The position numbers and the translations under genes are program-made. The notes below the pieces were generated by a model that did no database searches, was not told the DNA's origin, and worked only from the letters and a program-made list of their open reading frames with translations. Shown here piece after piece: positions 49,579 to 60,599 of a stretch of DNA of 64,000 nucleotides (its first letter is position 1; every line of letters begins with the position of its first letter). This stretch comes from Mesostigma viride (Eukaryota; Streptophyta; Mesostigmatophyceae; Mesostigmatales; Mesostigmataceae). The stretch lies in contig RPFO01002162.1 in NCBI GenBank assembly GCA_009746045.1, positions 50,451 through 114,450 of the forward strand. The letters run 5' to 3'.

Positions 49579-50444
49579 GAATTGCTTCTTACTATAGGCG
49601 TTTTATCCCGCGTTTCGCAACTATAGCAGCCCCTATTAATCATCTATTAAAGAAGGATATCCCCTTTGTTTGGAGTAGTGAATGTCAGTCGGCTTTTCAG
49701 TGTCTAAAATCCCTACTCCTCTCCCCTCCTGTACTCATCCTACCGGATACTACTAAACCCTTTGTTGTAGCTACAGATGCTAGCAAGGTAGCTATAGGGG
49801 GCGTCCTTCTCCAGGATCAGGGTCAGGGCTTACAGCCAATCGAGTATATCTCTAGGACAATGCTTCCTGCGGAGCGTAACTATCCCGTCCACCAGCAAGA
49901 ACTATTAGCTGTGGTGTATTGTTGCCACGCGTGGCAGCACTTTCTTAAAGGTGCTCAATTTGATGTTTGTCTGAATGAACCCTGTGAGATTGATCCTTAT
50001 AGATTAGTTATCCAGACAGATCACCGCCCTCTTACCCATCTTCTCTCACAACCCAACCTTACCCCTCGTCAAGCGCGCTGGATGGAGTTTTTAGCACAGT
50101 TTTCCCCTTTTAAACTTCAGTATGTTAAGGGTGTAGATAACATAGTACCAGATGCACTCTCTCGTCGTGCAGATTACTCCTTTTTCGAGGACCTTGATGT
50201 TCTCAATACTACTCTAGTTCCTACTACTATGGGTGTAACCCCGTATGGTGAACTACCTGATGATGAATCCTATGCCTACCTCTTTCATACAGCTGTTCGC
50301 ATGCCTGATCTCCTTTCTCACGTAGGACTCTCTCTCCCGTGTGAGGCCCTTCCTGTGGCCTCGGTGGGGGGGGAGGGGAAAAATAAAATTTCTATACCGC
50401 TTAGCCATATAGCGACTAGGTCAGGAAAGTCTTATGAAACATAG
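49571..50444 (+). CDS. Gypsy-B RT thumb/connection and RNase H
   Basis: After the one-base frame change it continues LGIASYYRRFIP, then RNase H: FVVATDASKVAIGGVL, NYPVHQQELLAVVY, IQTDHRPLTHLL, VPDALSRRADY. All acidic positions (D, E, D) are present. It is nearly collinear with Gypsy-A 55373-56404. It loses phase before integrase. Confidence 0.86.
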
Positions 50445-50521
50445 TCCCTCTAGGACCTCCCCTTCTCTTTGGCAAGGCGGTAGGAGATCTCTTTAAACCT
50501 GTTCTGGATACCTCTGTAGCG

Positions 50522-52046
50522 ATGCCTACCTCTGATCTTGAACGCCTTATTAGTAGATTTACGGCCACTGAGCCGGAAGCATTAGCTGCCATTGCTGCCC
50601 ATCCCCAACAATTAGGCAAGCACCCTTGTAAATTTGTAGGTGGATTTTTATATGTGCAGATAGCAGATTCTCCCCCTCAATGGCGCCTGTATGTCCCTCC
50701 TATCTGTCGCTCCTCCTTGCTCTTTGAGTTGCATGACTTAGCTGCTCACCAGGGTGGTAAACGGGTACGGGACCTAGTAGCCCGCTCTTACTACTGGCCT
50801 TCCCTTTAAAGGATGTAGATGAGTATGTTAGAACCTGTCAATCTTGCCAGGAGATGAAACCCAACAATGTAGGACAGATAGCAGAGCCTAGGACCTTACC
50901 TGATCCCATCATGCCGTGGGACTCCATTATGATGGATTTTGTAGGACCTTTTAGGAAGAATGATAGAGGTAACGCCCAGATCCTTGTTTTTGTAGATCGT
51001 TTTACTCGTATGTGTCATCTCGTGCCGTGTCCCTTAGAACTCACCGCACGCGATTGCGCACGCCTATACCTTAATAACGTATATAGATATCATGGTTGAG
51101 TAGGCAGTTTATTAGTGATAAGGATAAGTTATTTACTTCTGATTTTTGGCAGCAGTTCTTCGCTGCTATCGGTACCAAGGTCACCTTCGGTACTGCCTAC
51201 CACTCCTCCTCGTCTCATTTAGTAGAACGTTTGAATAGGGTAGTGGAAGAAGCTCTGCGTCACTATGTGAATGGCTCTGGGAGTGATTGGGAGGATTACC
51301 TATGTTTGGTAGAGTTTTCCCTTAACAATTGCCCTCAGGCTGCGCATGGTTATACGCCCTTCTTCCTAGATACTGGTAGACAACCTCTTACCCCTACCTC
51401 TCTCTTAGCTAGTCCTTTAAGGGACAAGGATGATGTGTCCCGGGATACTGTAGAAGGTGTGCAGGCGTTATTAGATAAGATGAAGCATGCACACGACAAC
51501 GCTATTGCAGGGTACCATAGGGCGCAGGCCAAATACCTTGCTAGGTTGCGTGCCTCATTAGATAGAAGAGCACCTGAGATAGAAATAGGAGATTTAGTCT
51601 TAGTAGAAGGCCCCCGTGTTGGCCGCTTCGCTCATAAGTTCGAAGCTGAACTGAAGGTGAAACTTAGGCCCGCCTTCTTAGGACCCTTCCGTGTGTTGTC
51701 TAGAGTAGGTAATTTTCTGTATGAGATAGATATTCCTACCTCTTGGCAGACCCACTCTCGCACCTTTCATAGAAGCCAGCTGAAGCTCTATCATCAGAGC
51801 ACGTTCGCTGGTAGAGAATTAGCCCCTGCCCCTTTAGAGCATAACCCGGATACTGGTGAGGTAGAGGATGAGGTAGAGGGTATCGTGGCCCATAGAGATA
51901 TCAAAAAGGGCCGCGGTACCCAGCGCCAGTATAAGGTGAAGTGGATGTATGCTCGTAGTGAAGTAGATAAGGTCTGGTATACTGAGAGTGAGCTAGATGG
52001 GTGTAGTCGCCTGCTGCAGGAGTATAAAACCCTGCATAAGCTCTAG
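50522..52046 (+). CDS. Gypsy-B integrase with chromodomain-like tail (three frames)
   Basis: The frames 50522-50809, 50812-51099 and 51096-52046 read as one integrase: zinc HHCC (HDLAAHQGGKRVRDL ... CQSCQ), DDE core (MMDFVGPF; FISDKDKLFTSDFW; LVERLNRVVEE), GPY/F region (AFLGPFRVLSRVGNFLYEI), and a C-terminal chromodomain-like module (EGIVAHRDIKKG ... YKVKWMYARSEV ... WYTESEL). Both internal breaks sit at T runs (CCCTTTAAAG and GGTTGAG) and are repaired in principle by one base each. The chromodomain-like tail suggests targeting to modified chromatin, as in chromoviruses. Confidence 0.86.
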
Positions 52047-52122
52047 TTGTAGACCTTCTCCTCTCTTATGTTATGTCTGCTGTCGACGGATGGTTGGTTG
52101 TCCCCTCCCCTCCGCAGCCGTC

Positions 52123-54426
52123 ATGTCAGAGCCTACCCCTCCGGCTGAGAGCTCGCTGCCGTCCCCGCCCCCACCGGACCCTGAGCTGTATTTCGAGGCC
52201 CTTCCGGGCCGCTGGGTGTCGCGATCAAGTTACCCGGGTGGCGTGGTGCAGCCGGCCCTTCAGGCCCAACATGCGGGCTTAGTCAGGGCGGCCCTCTTCG
52301 GGGTCACGTGGTATGGTCCTTCCCCTGATGAGCCGCACCAGCTTGTCCTGCACGGGTTCGATGATGCCGGACACTGTTTGTTGGGGTGTGGTTCCAGCTG
52401 TCCCGCCTTGGGGCAGATAGATGCGGTTCTCCGGTGTTGCCGTGTGTTCTCCTACCTCTCTACCCTGTGGGCCGTACCTGCCTACGGGAGGTGTTCCCTT
52501 GGCTTCCAGCTGAGGGTGATGCTGAGGTAGATGAGAACCCCTGCGACCTTTTACGGGCCGTAGAATTCATGGAGATAGCTGATCAGTCGGCGGGACTAGC
52601 GGTTAGTGGTCCTGCCCCTTCGGGCGCCCCAGCCGAGGTACATTATACTCCAGATTATTCTGCCTCGAGCGCTGCGTCCGCCTCCTCGGCGTCTGTTCCT
52701 CCCTCTCCGGTCCCGTCGTCCCCTCGGTCGACCCGGGATGTTGCAGTGGAGCCTACCCCTTCGGGTTTGCCTGATCCTCTTTCGGCGACGGTCTCGGCTA
52801 TGCAGGCTCAGATCCAGTCTTTGACCACGGCGTTTGGGGCCTTCCTTGCGGCCCAGGCGCAGGTCCCGGCCACGCCAGCTGGATCCGCGCCCCCTACCCC
52901 TTCTGTCGCCCCGGCGACTACGGCTTCGCCCGCGCCCCCGCCTGCGCCCGCGGTCGCTGTGGTTCCGGCGGCTCCTGCGACTCCTGCTGCCTCTGCGCCT
53001 GTTACCGCTGTACCTGCGCCTACGCGGAGTCTCCTGCCCCTGTTAGCGCGCCCTCCGTCGCTGCTTCCGAGCCTCCTCCAGCTCAGGCGCAGACGTCGCG
53101 GGGCTTCTTTGGCGATACTAGCGGGCTTCCCAGACTTTGGGAGGGTGGTCCTCCGCAGAGGATTCCGGTTCCTGACTGGAGCCTGGATGGTAGTCAATCT
53201 TATGCAGGACTGCCTGTCCCTACGGGCCCCATTTTTAACATGTGGCCTGAGGGTGCACCGGCAACCGAGACCGGCGCGCCTGCTCGGTGGCGGGTCCGTC
53301 ACGGCCCCCTCTGGCTTCGGGTCCGGCGCGACCGCCTGCTGTACCAGTGTCACCTGCGTCGGTGTCGGCTCCTGCCCCTGTCGGTCCCTGCTCCGGCCCC
53401 TGCCCCTTCGGCCTCGCGGTCTTTGGCTGCGGTTGTTCGGTCCACCGGCCAGGATCCTCGCGCTACCCGCGCTGCCGACTCCCTCCGGGAGTTGTCCCAG
53501 GGTGATCGGGACAGGGCTCCTTCTGTGGTGCACGCGACGCCGGAGTCGCGCGACACGCCCGTGCCTGGATGTGGTATGTCCGCACTCGCCTGCCGCCAGT
53601 GTGACCTGCCGCGTGCCTCCGCCGAGCTTGCCATCTCGCCCATGTCCTACGGGTTTTCCCAGGTGTGTCGGGCGCCTCGGGATCGTGGCCTACCCATTGA
53701 GACTGATCGGCCTCCTTTCGACATGGTTATTTTAGCTGATCCTGTGTTCCAGGGTGAGATCCTGGTTCGGCGCGTTCTGTATCGCTGGGCTAGGCGCCAC
53801 AACGACTTGGACACCTACGGTGGGTTCCAGTGGGCTTACCCTCCGCCTCTGGGCATTATGGCTTCGGATGCCCTTACGGTAGAGTTTCCTGCGGTGCCGG
53901 GTGTTACGTATACCACGGTCCTCCAGCCCATCCTCGAGTGGGATGCCCGCGTCCGGCGCCCCTCCCGGGCCAGGGTCTAGACTCCCGCGGTCACCCTCCT
54001 CCTCGGGCCAGCGACTACCTAGAGACATTCGGGTCGCGCCAGTGTACGCGTCGGTGGCGCTCCCGAGAGGTTCGGCACATCCGGTTGTGGCCGTCCAACG
54101 TGGAGCCCCTGGTGGACCTGTTTTTCCCGACGGGTTGCGCCCTCGGATCCGGTACCATCGCCTCCTCCTGCGGGCCCTCTGTTTGATCGCGGTAGAGCCT
54201 TTCCTTCGCCTCTTTGCCTGTGGCTTCCTGGACTGGGCCCGTGGCCAGGTCGTTCTTACTCAGCATAGGTATTACTGGGCCTTTCTGGGCCTTTTCCTGA
54301 CGGCGTGTGGGCCGATGTTTTCCTCACCGTAGATAGGCATGACAATGTTGAGGATGTGGCCCATTACCAGGCCTACCTGGATGTCCTGCTGGCCTCCCGT
54401 GGTACCTACCAGACGGATGGCCATTA
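52123..54426 (+). pseudogene. Gypsy-B extra 3' ORF (env position), unknown, frame-broken
   Basis: Beginning at MSEPTPPAESSLPSPP 77 bp after pol, coding character continues across several frames: 52123-about 52500; about 52500-53030 (with VSAMQAQIQSLTTAFGAFLA, then long Pro/Ala/Val tracts); about 53030-53330 (GFFGDTSGLPRLWEG); about 53560-53980 (FDMVILADPVFQGEILVRR); and near 54305-54426 (DVFLTVDRHDNVEDV). No membrane segment, signal peptide or zinc motif is evident, so an envelope is not supported. The composition resembles a second gag-like protein. The count and position of breaks are approximate. Confidence 0.5.
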
Positions 54427-54784
54427 GATAGAGGGCCTTAGGCCCGACCTGAGGGTGTTGTCCCTCCGGTATGTAGAGTCGCCCTCATGTTCTGGCCAGT
54501 TGACTGGTCGTTCTTGGTCCTTGGTGCTGATTGTTTACTCTGTGTGTCCTGCCCAGTGCCGTCCCCCCCGGCCAGGACTCCGTTCCAGGCAGTTAGGGGA
54601 ACCTACCACCAGGCTTGGTGCTGGCTAACCCTACACCTCCAGGCGTGGTGGTGGAGACCGTGTGAACTATTGGTGCTTTGTATCTTGGATGGCCTGCTGA
54701 CTGTGTTAGTGTGTGCTGGGTGCATTAGGTTTCCTACCCCTTGTTTTCCTCCCTGTACGTAGGGAGAGGGCTCCCTACCTTTGT

Positions 54785-54795
54785 GGGGGGGGAGG
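54785..54795 (+). promoter_or_regulatory. Polypurine tract of Gypsy-B
   Basis: GGGGGGGGAGG directly precedes the 3' LTR, the standard position for the plus-strand primer. Confidence 0.85.
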
Positions 54796-55367
54796 TGTTA
54801 CGTCGCGTAACAATTCGTTGTAGTTACGGACGTAAATTAGGTCCTTTGCCTCGGTTGTCCCTAGGTTTACGTTTAGGCTCCTACCGGGACATTATTGTCC
54901 TCGTAACAGTACTGTGGTACATTGGGTGCCGTTGGGCGCCGCGCCGCGTACTTTACTAGTGGTCCTGATCCTGTGGTAGAATGTAGTGGACCAGCGTGCA
55001 TCAGTAGATTTAGTGGACCAGCGTGCACCTGTAGGCGAGGGCCATGTCGGCCCGAGCGTGTTGGACCGTTGGTGACCATTTATGCGCGTTCTACCCCTTG
55101 TGTGTGCACTCGGCGTGTGTTAAATGAATTAACACATATTAGCTTGGGTCACGGCAGTGTAGTTGTGTTTCCTTCCTCTTTTCCTGGAGTAAACGGGTTT
55201 GACTAAATGGCCTATGGCATATTACAGTAGTACATATGTAAATGCATTGAGATCTGGTTCGTCTCGGTCGTCTTTCGCTAAGGGTGCAAATAGAAGTGGC
55301 CTTACTAGTCTAGGTAGTATTAGGACAAGTAGAGGTAGAGGTGGCGGCCGAGGCTTGCGGCGTAACA
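54796..55367 (+). repeat. Gypsy-B 3' LTR (572 bp)
   Basis: It appears identical to 39106-39677 and is followed by the target copy CGCAC (55368-55372). Confidence 0.95.
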
Positions 55368-55372
55368 CGCAC

Positions 55373-56404
55373 ATGCGCTATCGCGTACCTGGACGACATT
55401 CTCGTGTACTCCAAGACTTTCGAGGATCACTTAGAGGACGTCGACACAGTGTTGCGCATTATGGAAGAGGAGCATCTTTCGGTCCGCAAGGCCAAGGTCC
55501 GCGCTGGACGCAGCGTGCCCTTTTTGGGTCACACCCTCTCTGCCGCTGGCGTCGCGACGGACCCCGCAAAGATTGCTTCCATCCAACAGTGGCCGACCCC
55601 GACCGACGTCAAGGGTGTGCGCAGCTTTTTGGGTATCGCGTCATACTACCGACGCTTTATCCCCCGCTTCGCGACAATAGCTGCCCCCATCAACGCCCTC
55701 CTCAAGAAGGGTGTTCCCTTTGTCTGGTCGGAACCGTGCCAGCAGGCCTTCGAGGCCCTCAAGCACAGCTTGACCACAGCACCCGTGCTCGCTATCCCGG
55801 ATCCGTCAAGGCCCTTTGTGGTGGCCACGGACGCGAGCAAGGTTGCAATTGGCGGCGTCCTCCTGCAGGACCAGGGTCAGGGGTTACAGCCGGTTGAGTA
55901 TATCTCCCGCACCATGATCCCCGCCGAGCGTAACTACCCGGTGCATCAGCAGGAGCTTCTTGCTGTGGTCTACTGCTGTCACACTTGGCGCCATCATCTT
56001 CTCGGGGCTCAGTGTGACGTTGCCATTAGCGAGCAGGGGGACCTTGATCCCCACCGGCTGATCATCCACACGGACCATCGGCCCCTCACGCACCTGCTCG
56101 CCCAACCTAACTTGACGCCCCGTCAGGCGCGGTGGATGGAGTACTTGTCTCAGTTTGCCCCTTTCAAAATTCAGTACGTGAAGGGTGCAGAGAATGTGGT
56201 CCCGGACGCCCTTTCTCGGCGGGCGGACTACGCAGATTTTTATGAGACTATGGACGTACTTCACACCACATGTGGCTCCGCGCAGGAGCCTGGCTCGCCT
56301 TGTGGCGACCCAGGGTCGCCGCACAGTCGCTTAATCTGTTCCACACCGGTCGCACGACCCAGGACGACCTGTCTCCCGACTGGGAGGCCGCGCGCGAGGA
56401 CGTG
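55373..56404 (+). pseudogene. Gypsy-A RT (catalytic part) and RNase H
   Basis: It resumes the RT cut at 39105: rejoined codons read SYKRTCAIAYLDDILVYS, so the catalytic LDD follows the join directly. It continues SVPFLGHTLSAAG, PTDVKGVRSFLGIASYYRRF, RNase H FVVATDASKVAIGGVL, NYPVHQQELLAVVY, HTDHRPLTHLL and VPDALSRRADY. There are no frame breaks in this part. It is interrupted at 56404 by Copia-4; integrase is expected beyond the window. Confidence 0.86.
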
Positions 56405-57069
56405 TGTTAAAAACGGAGGAGGAGGAAAGATCTTTGAGCCGTTTCGACCTCAATATATGTTGTATTAATGATTAAATTGCGTAGTGACAAAAGACATGGC
56501 CAACAAGGCCTTCCCAACAAGGGAATCGACCCAACAAGGGTGACGACTCCGACCAACAAGGTCTTTCCAACAAGGAATTCCCAACAAGGGTGTGAGTTGG
56601 ACCAACAAGGTGACTTTCATTAGAAAATAGATTACGTTTTTATATCTTGTGTCGACCAAGGCATTGATGCTGAAAAGATGCCGATAAGATGAACTAGATG
56701 CCGATAAGGTGTCTCGAATGTTCTAGAGCATCATCGAGAAGATAAGGTTCAGGAATATTCGATAAAGATGCCGACACCCTGATGAGTGTCTACATGTTCG
56801 AGCTGTACTGTCGTTCGGCACACCCTTTTTATATGATAACTGTCGACTAAACAAATTCGTCACAAATTCTACATAGCATCGTCAAAACATTGCAAATATT
56901 TAGAAACAATTCCGGTGAAGAGTTAGCTGATCTAATTGCAAAGGGTAACACTCGGTTCCCTGGCTACCAACGATCAGGTTCTTGACCAAAAGTACGTCGA
57001 ATGTCATCCTAATTGCTAAAGTGACAAATAAATGCCACCCGCTACCAACGGATGAAAAAGTATTGTAGT
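56405..57069 (-). repeat. Copia-4 3' LTR, major part, with CCAACAAGG array
   Basis: It starts TGTTAAAAACGGAGG. Seven exact CCAACAAGG motifs occur between 56500 and 56610 with irregular spacing of roughly 14-20 bp. It is interrupted at GTAGT (57065-57069) by LTR-Q and ends TTCTGACA at 59601. It matches the visible part of the 5' LTR with few differences. Confidence 0.82.
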
Positions 57070-57877
57070 TGTTAAAAATTGAAGGTGGAGGAGGAAAGAT
57101 CTTTTTGACCCCTTGTTACCCAATGTGATGACAGCCACAAATGAATATTGCTTGGTTGATATATTACTTTGGGGTTGGTCTCCAACAAGGAGGTAGGCCT
57201 CAACTAGAGGTCAATCCCATCCAACAAGGATGGGCTTGGGCAAACAATGCCACTACACAATCTCAACAAGAGACTGTTGCATACTCAACAAGAGCATGGC
57301 TTTAGGCTACCAACAAGGCAGCCATACCCAACTAGGGCTTACCCATACACATGGGGACCAACAAGGTAATTTTCTCGTGTACCATGAGTCACTTATGTGG
57401 AAGGGACAAAGTCCTTCAGTGGCGGCTACACTGTTTGCTACCGTTGATCCATTACAAATCTGACGGTACGAAATTGAGCAAACTTTTCACCACAAGTGAC
57501 GGTGACCAACATTAGTTGGCACGACGTTATGGCATGCGGGGACTAGGCCACAGCGCCTCCTAGGCAGCGCCAGAAACGTACAATAGTTCACTGTAGAAAT
57601 TCATGCAACCACTAGCATGTCCATAAATGATATGCGTATATAGTGCCGAGGTACAGGATTAACTTGTATACTCACTCAACTGTTTTCAATAAGAAAACTA
57701 GCGCCGTAAAGGACACGGCAAGCACTACCTAGCCCTCACAATCTTGGCCAGAAATACGGTGGGCGGAAGCGATTATTAAGGACGCATTCCTAATTATTCC
57801 CCCGTTTACAGAAAGTTGGCCACAACATTAAATGGGCTAGCAAACGGGCACAACCAGGATTATCTAAAATCCTGACA
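57070..57877 (-). repeat. LTR-Q 3' LTR (808 bp)
   Basis: It contains four exact CCAACAAGG motifs plus variants (CTCAACAAGAG twice, CAACTAG twice) between about 57183 and 57367. Confidence 0.9.
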
Positions 57878-58736
57878 CCCCCTTGCACGTTGCTGGGATT
57901 GACTCAAACAACTGTGCTCCCCCCTTACTTAGGCAGTAGGGCTTGCCGCGTAGAAACAACCCTGCCACTCCCCCCTTACACGGTAAGCCAAAACATGACG
58001 ACTTCAAATCAATGCAGTTGTCGAAAAGCTTGAGGAACTGAAACGTGTGATGGCTTGTTAAAACCGGAAGAAAGAGACGAATCCGAGGACGTCACAAATG
58101 GCTCAAAAAGAGGAGCCACGTAAAAGTTGCATGTCGGCAAAGGTCCGTCAGCTGGCGCCACGGAAATGAGTGTTGTTGGCGTTGTACCAAACCGATGACG
58201 ACGTATGATAGCTTGTTGAAACGAGCATAAAATTCCGCGTCGATGGACGCCTAGCACGGTCCAAACGGATGTGCTGTTGACGAGAAAGATGAGAAATTCC
58301 GGAAATCCGTTGGTCCGACAGGAATGAACGTAGTTGCCGTAGTACAAACAGCTTGGGGTGCGTTATGGCTTGATAGAACCGCCACAGAATGCCCTTTTCA
58401 ACGACACCTCAACGGGCTTAAACAGATGAGTCGTTAATTAAAAAGATATGCGCACTGACAAGCTGGCCAGGTAGGTCGGCGCGAACTTGAGTAACTTTTG
58501 CACCAGGATGCCGATGGCAGCGTTCTTGGCGGCGTTGAAACGAGGACGATGTGACGCTTCCAACGCATTTAAGAGCGGTGAAAAATAATGTCCCAGTCAA
58601 AAGATCTGCACGCTCAAAGTTGGGTACCTGGCTGCAGGCCGACCGCTCAAAAACGGGATCCGGAAAGTGCGGCTTTTGGGAAAAACGGTTTACGGCTCAA
58701 GAAATGGGTTCATGGGTCACTCCCATACCGATACCA
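57878..58736 (-). other. LTR-Q internal region, non-coding
   Basis: It contains weakly repeated phrases (ATGGCTTGTTAAAACCG, ATAGCTTGTTGAAACGA, ATGGCTTGATAGAACCG), suggesting diverged units of about 165 bp. No domain is recognised in any frame. Confidence 0.6.
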
Positions 58737-59544
58737 TGTTAAAAATTGAAGGTGGAGGAGGAAAGATCTTTTTGACCCCTTGTTACCCAATGTGATGACA
58801 GCCACAAATGAATATTGCTTGGTTGATATATTACTTTGGGGTTGGTCTCCAACAAGGAGGTAGGCCTCAACTAGAGGTCAATCCCATCCAACAAGGATGG
58901 GCTTGGGCAAACAATGCCACTACACAATCTCAACAAGAGACTGTTGCATACTCAACAAGAGCATGGCTTTAGGCTACCAACAAGGCAGCCATACCCAACT
59001 AGGGCTTACCCATACACATGGGGACCAACAAGGTAATTTTCTCGTGTACCATGAGTCACTTATGTGGAAGGGACAAAGTCCTTCAGTGGCGGCTACACTG
59101 TTTGCTACCGTTGATCCATTACAAATCTGACGGTACGAAATTGAGCAAACTTTTCACCACAAGTGACGGTGACCAACATTAGTTGGCACGACGTTATGGC
59201 ATGCGGGGACTAGGCCACAGCGCCTCCTAGGCAGCGCCAGAAACGTACAATAGTTCACTGTAGAAATTCATGCAACCACTAGCATGTCCATAAATGATAT
59301 GCGTATATAGTGCCGAGGTACAGGATTAACTTGTATACTCACTCAACTGTTTTCAATAAGAAAACTAGCGCCGTAAAGGACACGGCAAGCACTACCTAGC
59401 CCTCACAATCTTGGCCAGAAATACGGTGGGCGGAAGCGATTATTAAGGACGCATTCCTAATTATTCCCCCGTTTACAGAAAGTTGGCCACAACATTAAAT
59501 GGGCTAGCAAACGGGCACAACCAGGATTATCTAAAATCCTGACA
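58737..59544 (-). repeat. LTR-Q 5' LTR (808 bp)
   Basis: It is the partner of 57070-57877, identical by eye. Confidence 0.9.
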
Positions 59545-59549
59545 GTAGT

Positions 59550-59601
59550 CCAGAAGTAAAAAAGTTGTCACACGTGGCAAACAGTGCCAGATTTTCTGAC
59601 A
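59550..59601 (-). repeat. Copia-4 3' LTR, distal fragment beyond LTR-Q
   Basis: It runs from the GTAGT target copy to TTCTGACA; on the minus strand this is the LTR start TGTCAGAAAATC, preceded by GTGAGGGGCC as a short polypurine tract. Confidence 0.7.
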
Positions 59602-59676
59602 GGCCCCTCACTAGTGCAGCCACGTTTCCAAAGTCAGGGTGGCCTGGGATGGCCCAGGACCAACGCACCCGTTACA

Positions 59677-60582
59677 TCAAAACACAAACCCCGGTGGGAG
59701 TTCCGTCGCCTCCTGGTTGAGAGTGAGATTGGCCAAGTCCTCAGAGAGGTTGGCAGTACCCTTCTGACCCCGGCGCAGCTCAGGATGAAGATCCCAACAC
59801 TTGTCCTTGGTGTGGCCCAGCCTCTTGCAGTGTGGGCAGGGGGGCCCCTTCACCACCTTGGTGGCAAAGACCGTTTCGTCCAGAGGTCCTGAGCAATGGG
59901 GACATGACGTTGGCATGGGAGTGCTTTCCGTGTTGTAGGCAGCAGTGGTGGCCCCTGAGGACCGATCTCCAGGATGAGCACGGTGGATGCGCAGATGGTC
60001 TTCTGCTCGGAGGACAGCCGCCTTGTAATCTGCCCAAGGAAGGTCGGCGGGCAGGTTGTAAGCAGACAGTACCGGACCGTATTGCGCAGGCAGACGACGT
60101 CGGTGGGTGGTCACGAGGATCGACTCATGCAGACGGTTAGCGGACAGCAGGTTGTATTCCTTGAACTTGCGTTCCGTGGTGTTGATGTTAGCCACGACTT
60201 GGTCGCCGGGAATCGACGCAGTAGACAGGAGTTCATCCAAAGTGGTGGCTTGGTAGGCCGCTGTTGTTTCCGTGTGTCCATAGACGTCGCACAAGATTTT
60301 CCAGGCCTCGTGGAAATACTTGTGGGGAGCTTGAGCGGCGTGGAGCAAGGCTGTGCCATCCAAAGCCGCGACCAGACTTGCATAGCCGAGCTTTTGCTGC
60401 TTTTCGACCAGAGGTGCCTCCCCTCTCAGGGCTGCATCATAGCCGATGGCGTCGTAAAGGCCCTCAACTTTGATTTTAAAAAAGGGGAACTGCTTTGGAT
60501 CTGAGCCATTGAATGATAGACCTCGCAGCGCAGACAATACAGTGTTCTCCTTAATTTCTCGCGCTGCAGCTGGCGCAGCCAT
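59677..60582 (-). CDS. gag: Copia-4 gag with zinc knuckle (301 aa)
   Basis: The start was chosen at MAAPAAAREIKENTV (ATG at 60582); an upstream in-frame Met at 60633 is less likely. It is a copia gag of the UBN2 type: NGSDPKQFPFFKIKVEG near the N-terminus, the EAWKILCDVYGHTE and NINTTERKFKEYNLL helices, ending with CPHCKRLGHTKDKC and LPPGFVF. It is intact, unlike the rest of the element, suggesting it may still supply capsid protein. Upstream of the knuckle is a second Cys pair (CPHCSGPLDE). Confidence 0.85.
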   Translation of the reverse strand: MAAPAAAREIKENTVLSALRGLSFNGSDPKQFPFFKIKVEGLYDAIGYDAALRGEAPLVEKQQKLGYASLVAALDGTALLHAAQAPHKYFHEAWKILCDVYGHTETTAAYQATTLDELLSTASIPGDQVVANINTTERKFKEYNLLSANRLHESILVTTHRRRLPAQYGPVLSAYNLPADLPWADYKAAVLRAEDHLRIHRAHPGDRSSGATTAAYNTESTPMPTSCPHCSGPLDETVFATKVVKGPPCPHCKRLGHTKDKCWDLHPELRRGQKGTANLSEDLANLTLNQEATELPPGFVF

Positions 60583-60599
60583 GATGATTCGGGTGTCGC

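Larger units (their letters stand above)
39106..55367 (+). mobile_element. Gypsy-B: young chromovirus-type Ty3/gypsy element carrying a PAT element
   Basis: The 572-bp LTRs (39106-39677 and 54796-55367) appear identical. Target duplication is CGCAC (39101-39105 and 55368-55372). It has a priming-site-like TGGACTCGGAGG one base after the 5' LTR and a polypurine tract GGGGGGGGAGG (54785-54795) before the 3' LTR. Order: HBD ORF (split by the PAT insert), gag, protease, RT, RNase H, integrase with a chromodomain-like tail, an extra ORF, 3' LTR. Length without the PAT insert is about 10.8 kb, large for the group because of the 5' HBD ORF and the extra 3' ORF. Confidence 0.93.
57070..59544 (-). mobile_element. 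LTR-Q: 2.5-kb non-autonomous LTR element (TRIM/LARD-like)
   Basis: Two 808-bp LTRs (57070-57877 and 58737-59544) look identical. They start TGTTAAAAATTG and end CCTGACA. The target duplication is GTAGT (57065-57069 and 59545-59549). On the minus strand, TGGTATCGGTATGGG abuts the 5' LTR as a priming site, sharing TGGTATCG with Copia-3 and Copia-4. The 0.86-kb interior has no recognisable coding sequence. LTR tips resemble those of Copia-4, so it may use the same helper. Confidence 0.9.

Noticed and set aside
52123-54426. Envelope gene in Gypsy-B
   Set aside because: The position fits, but I see no signal peptide, membrane anchor or fusion segment, so env is not supported.
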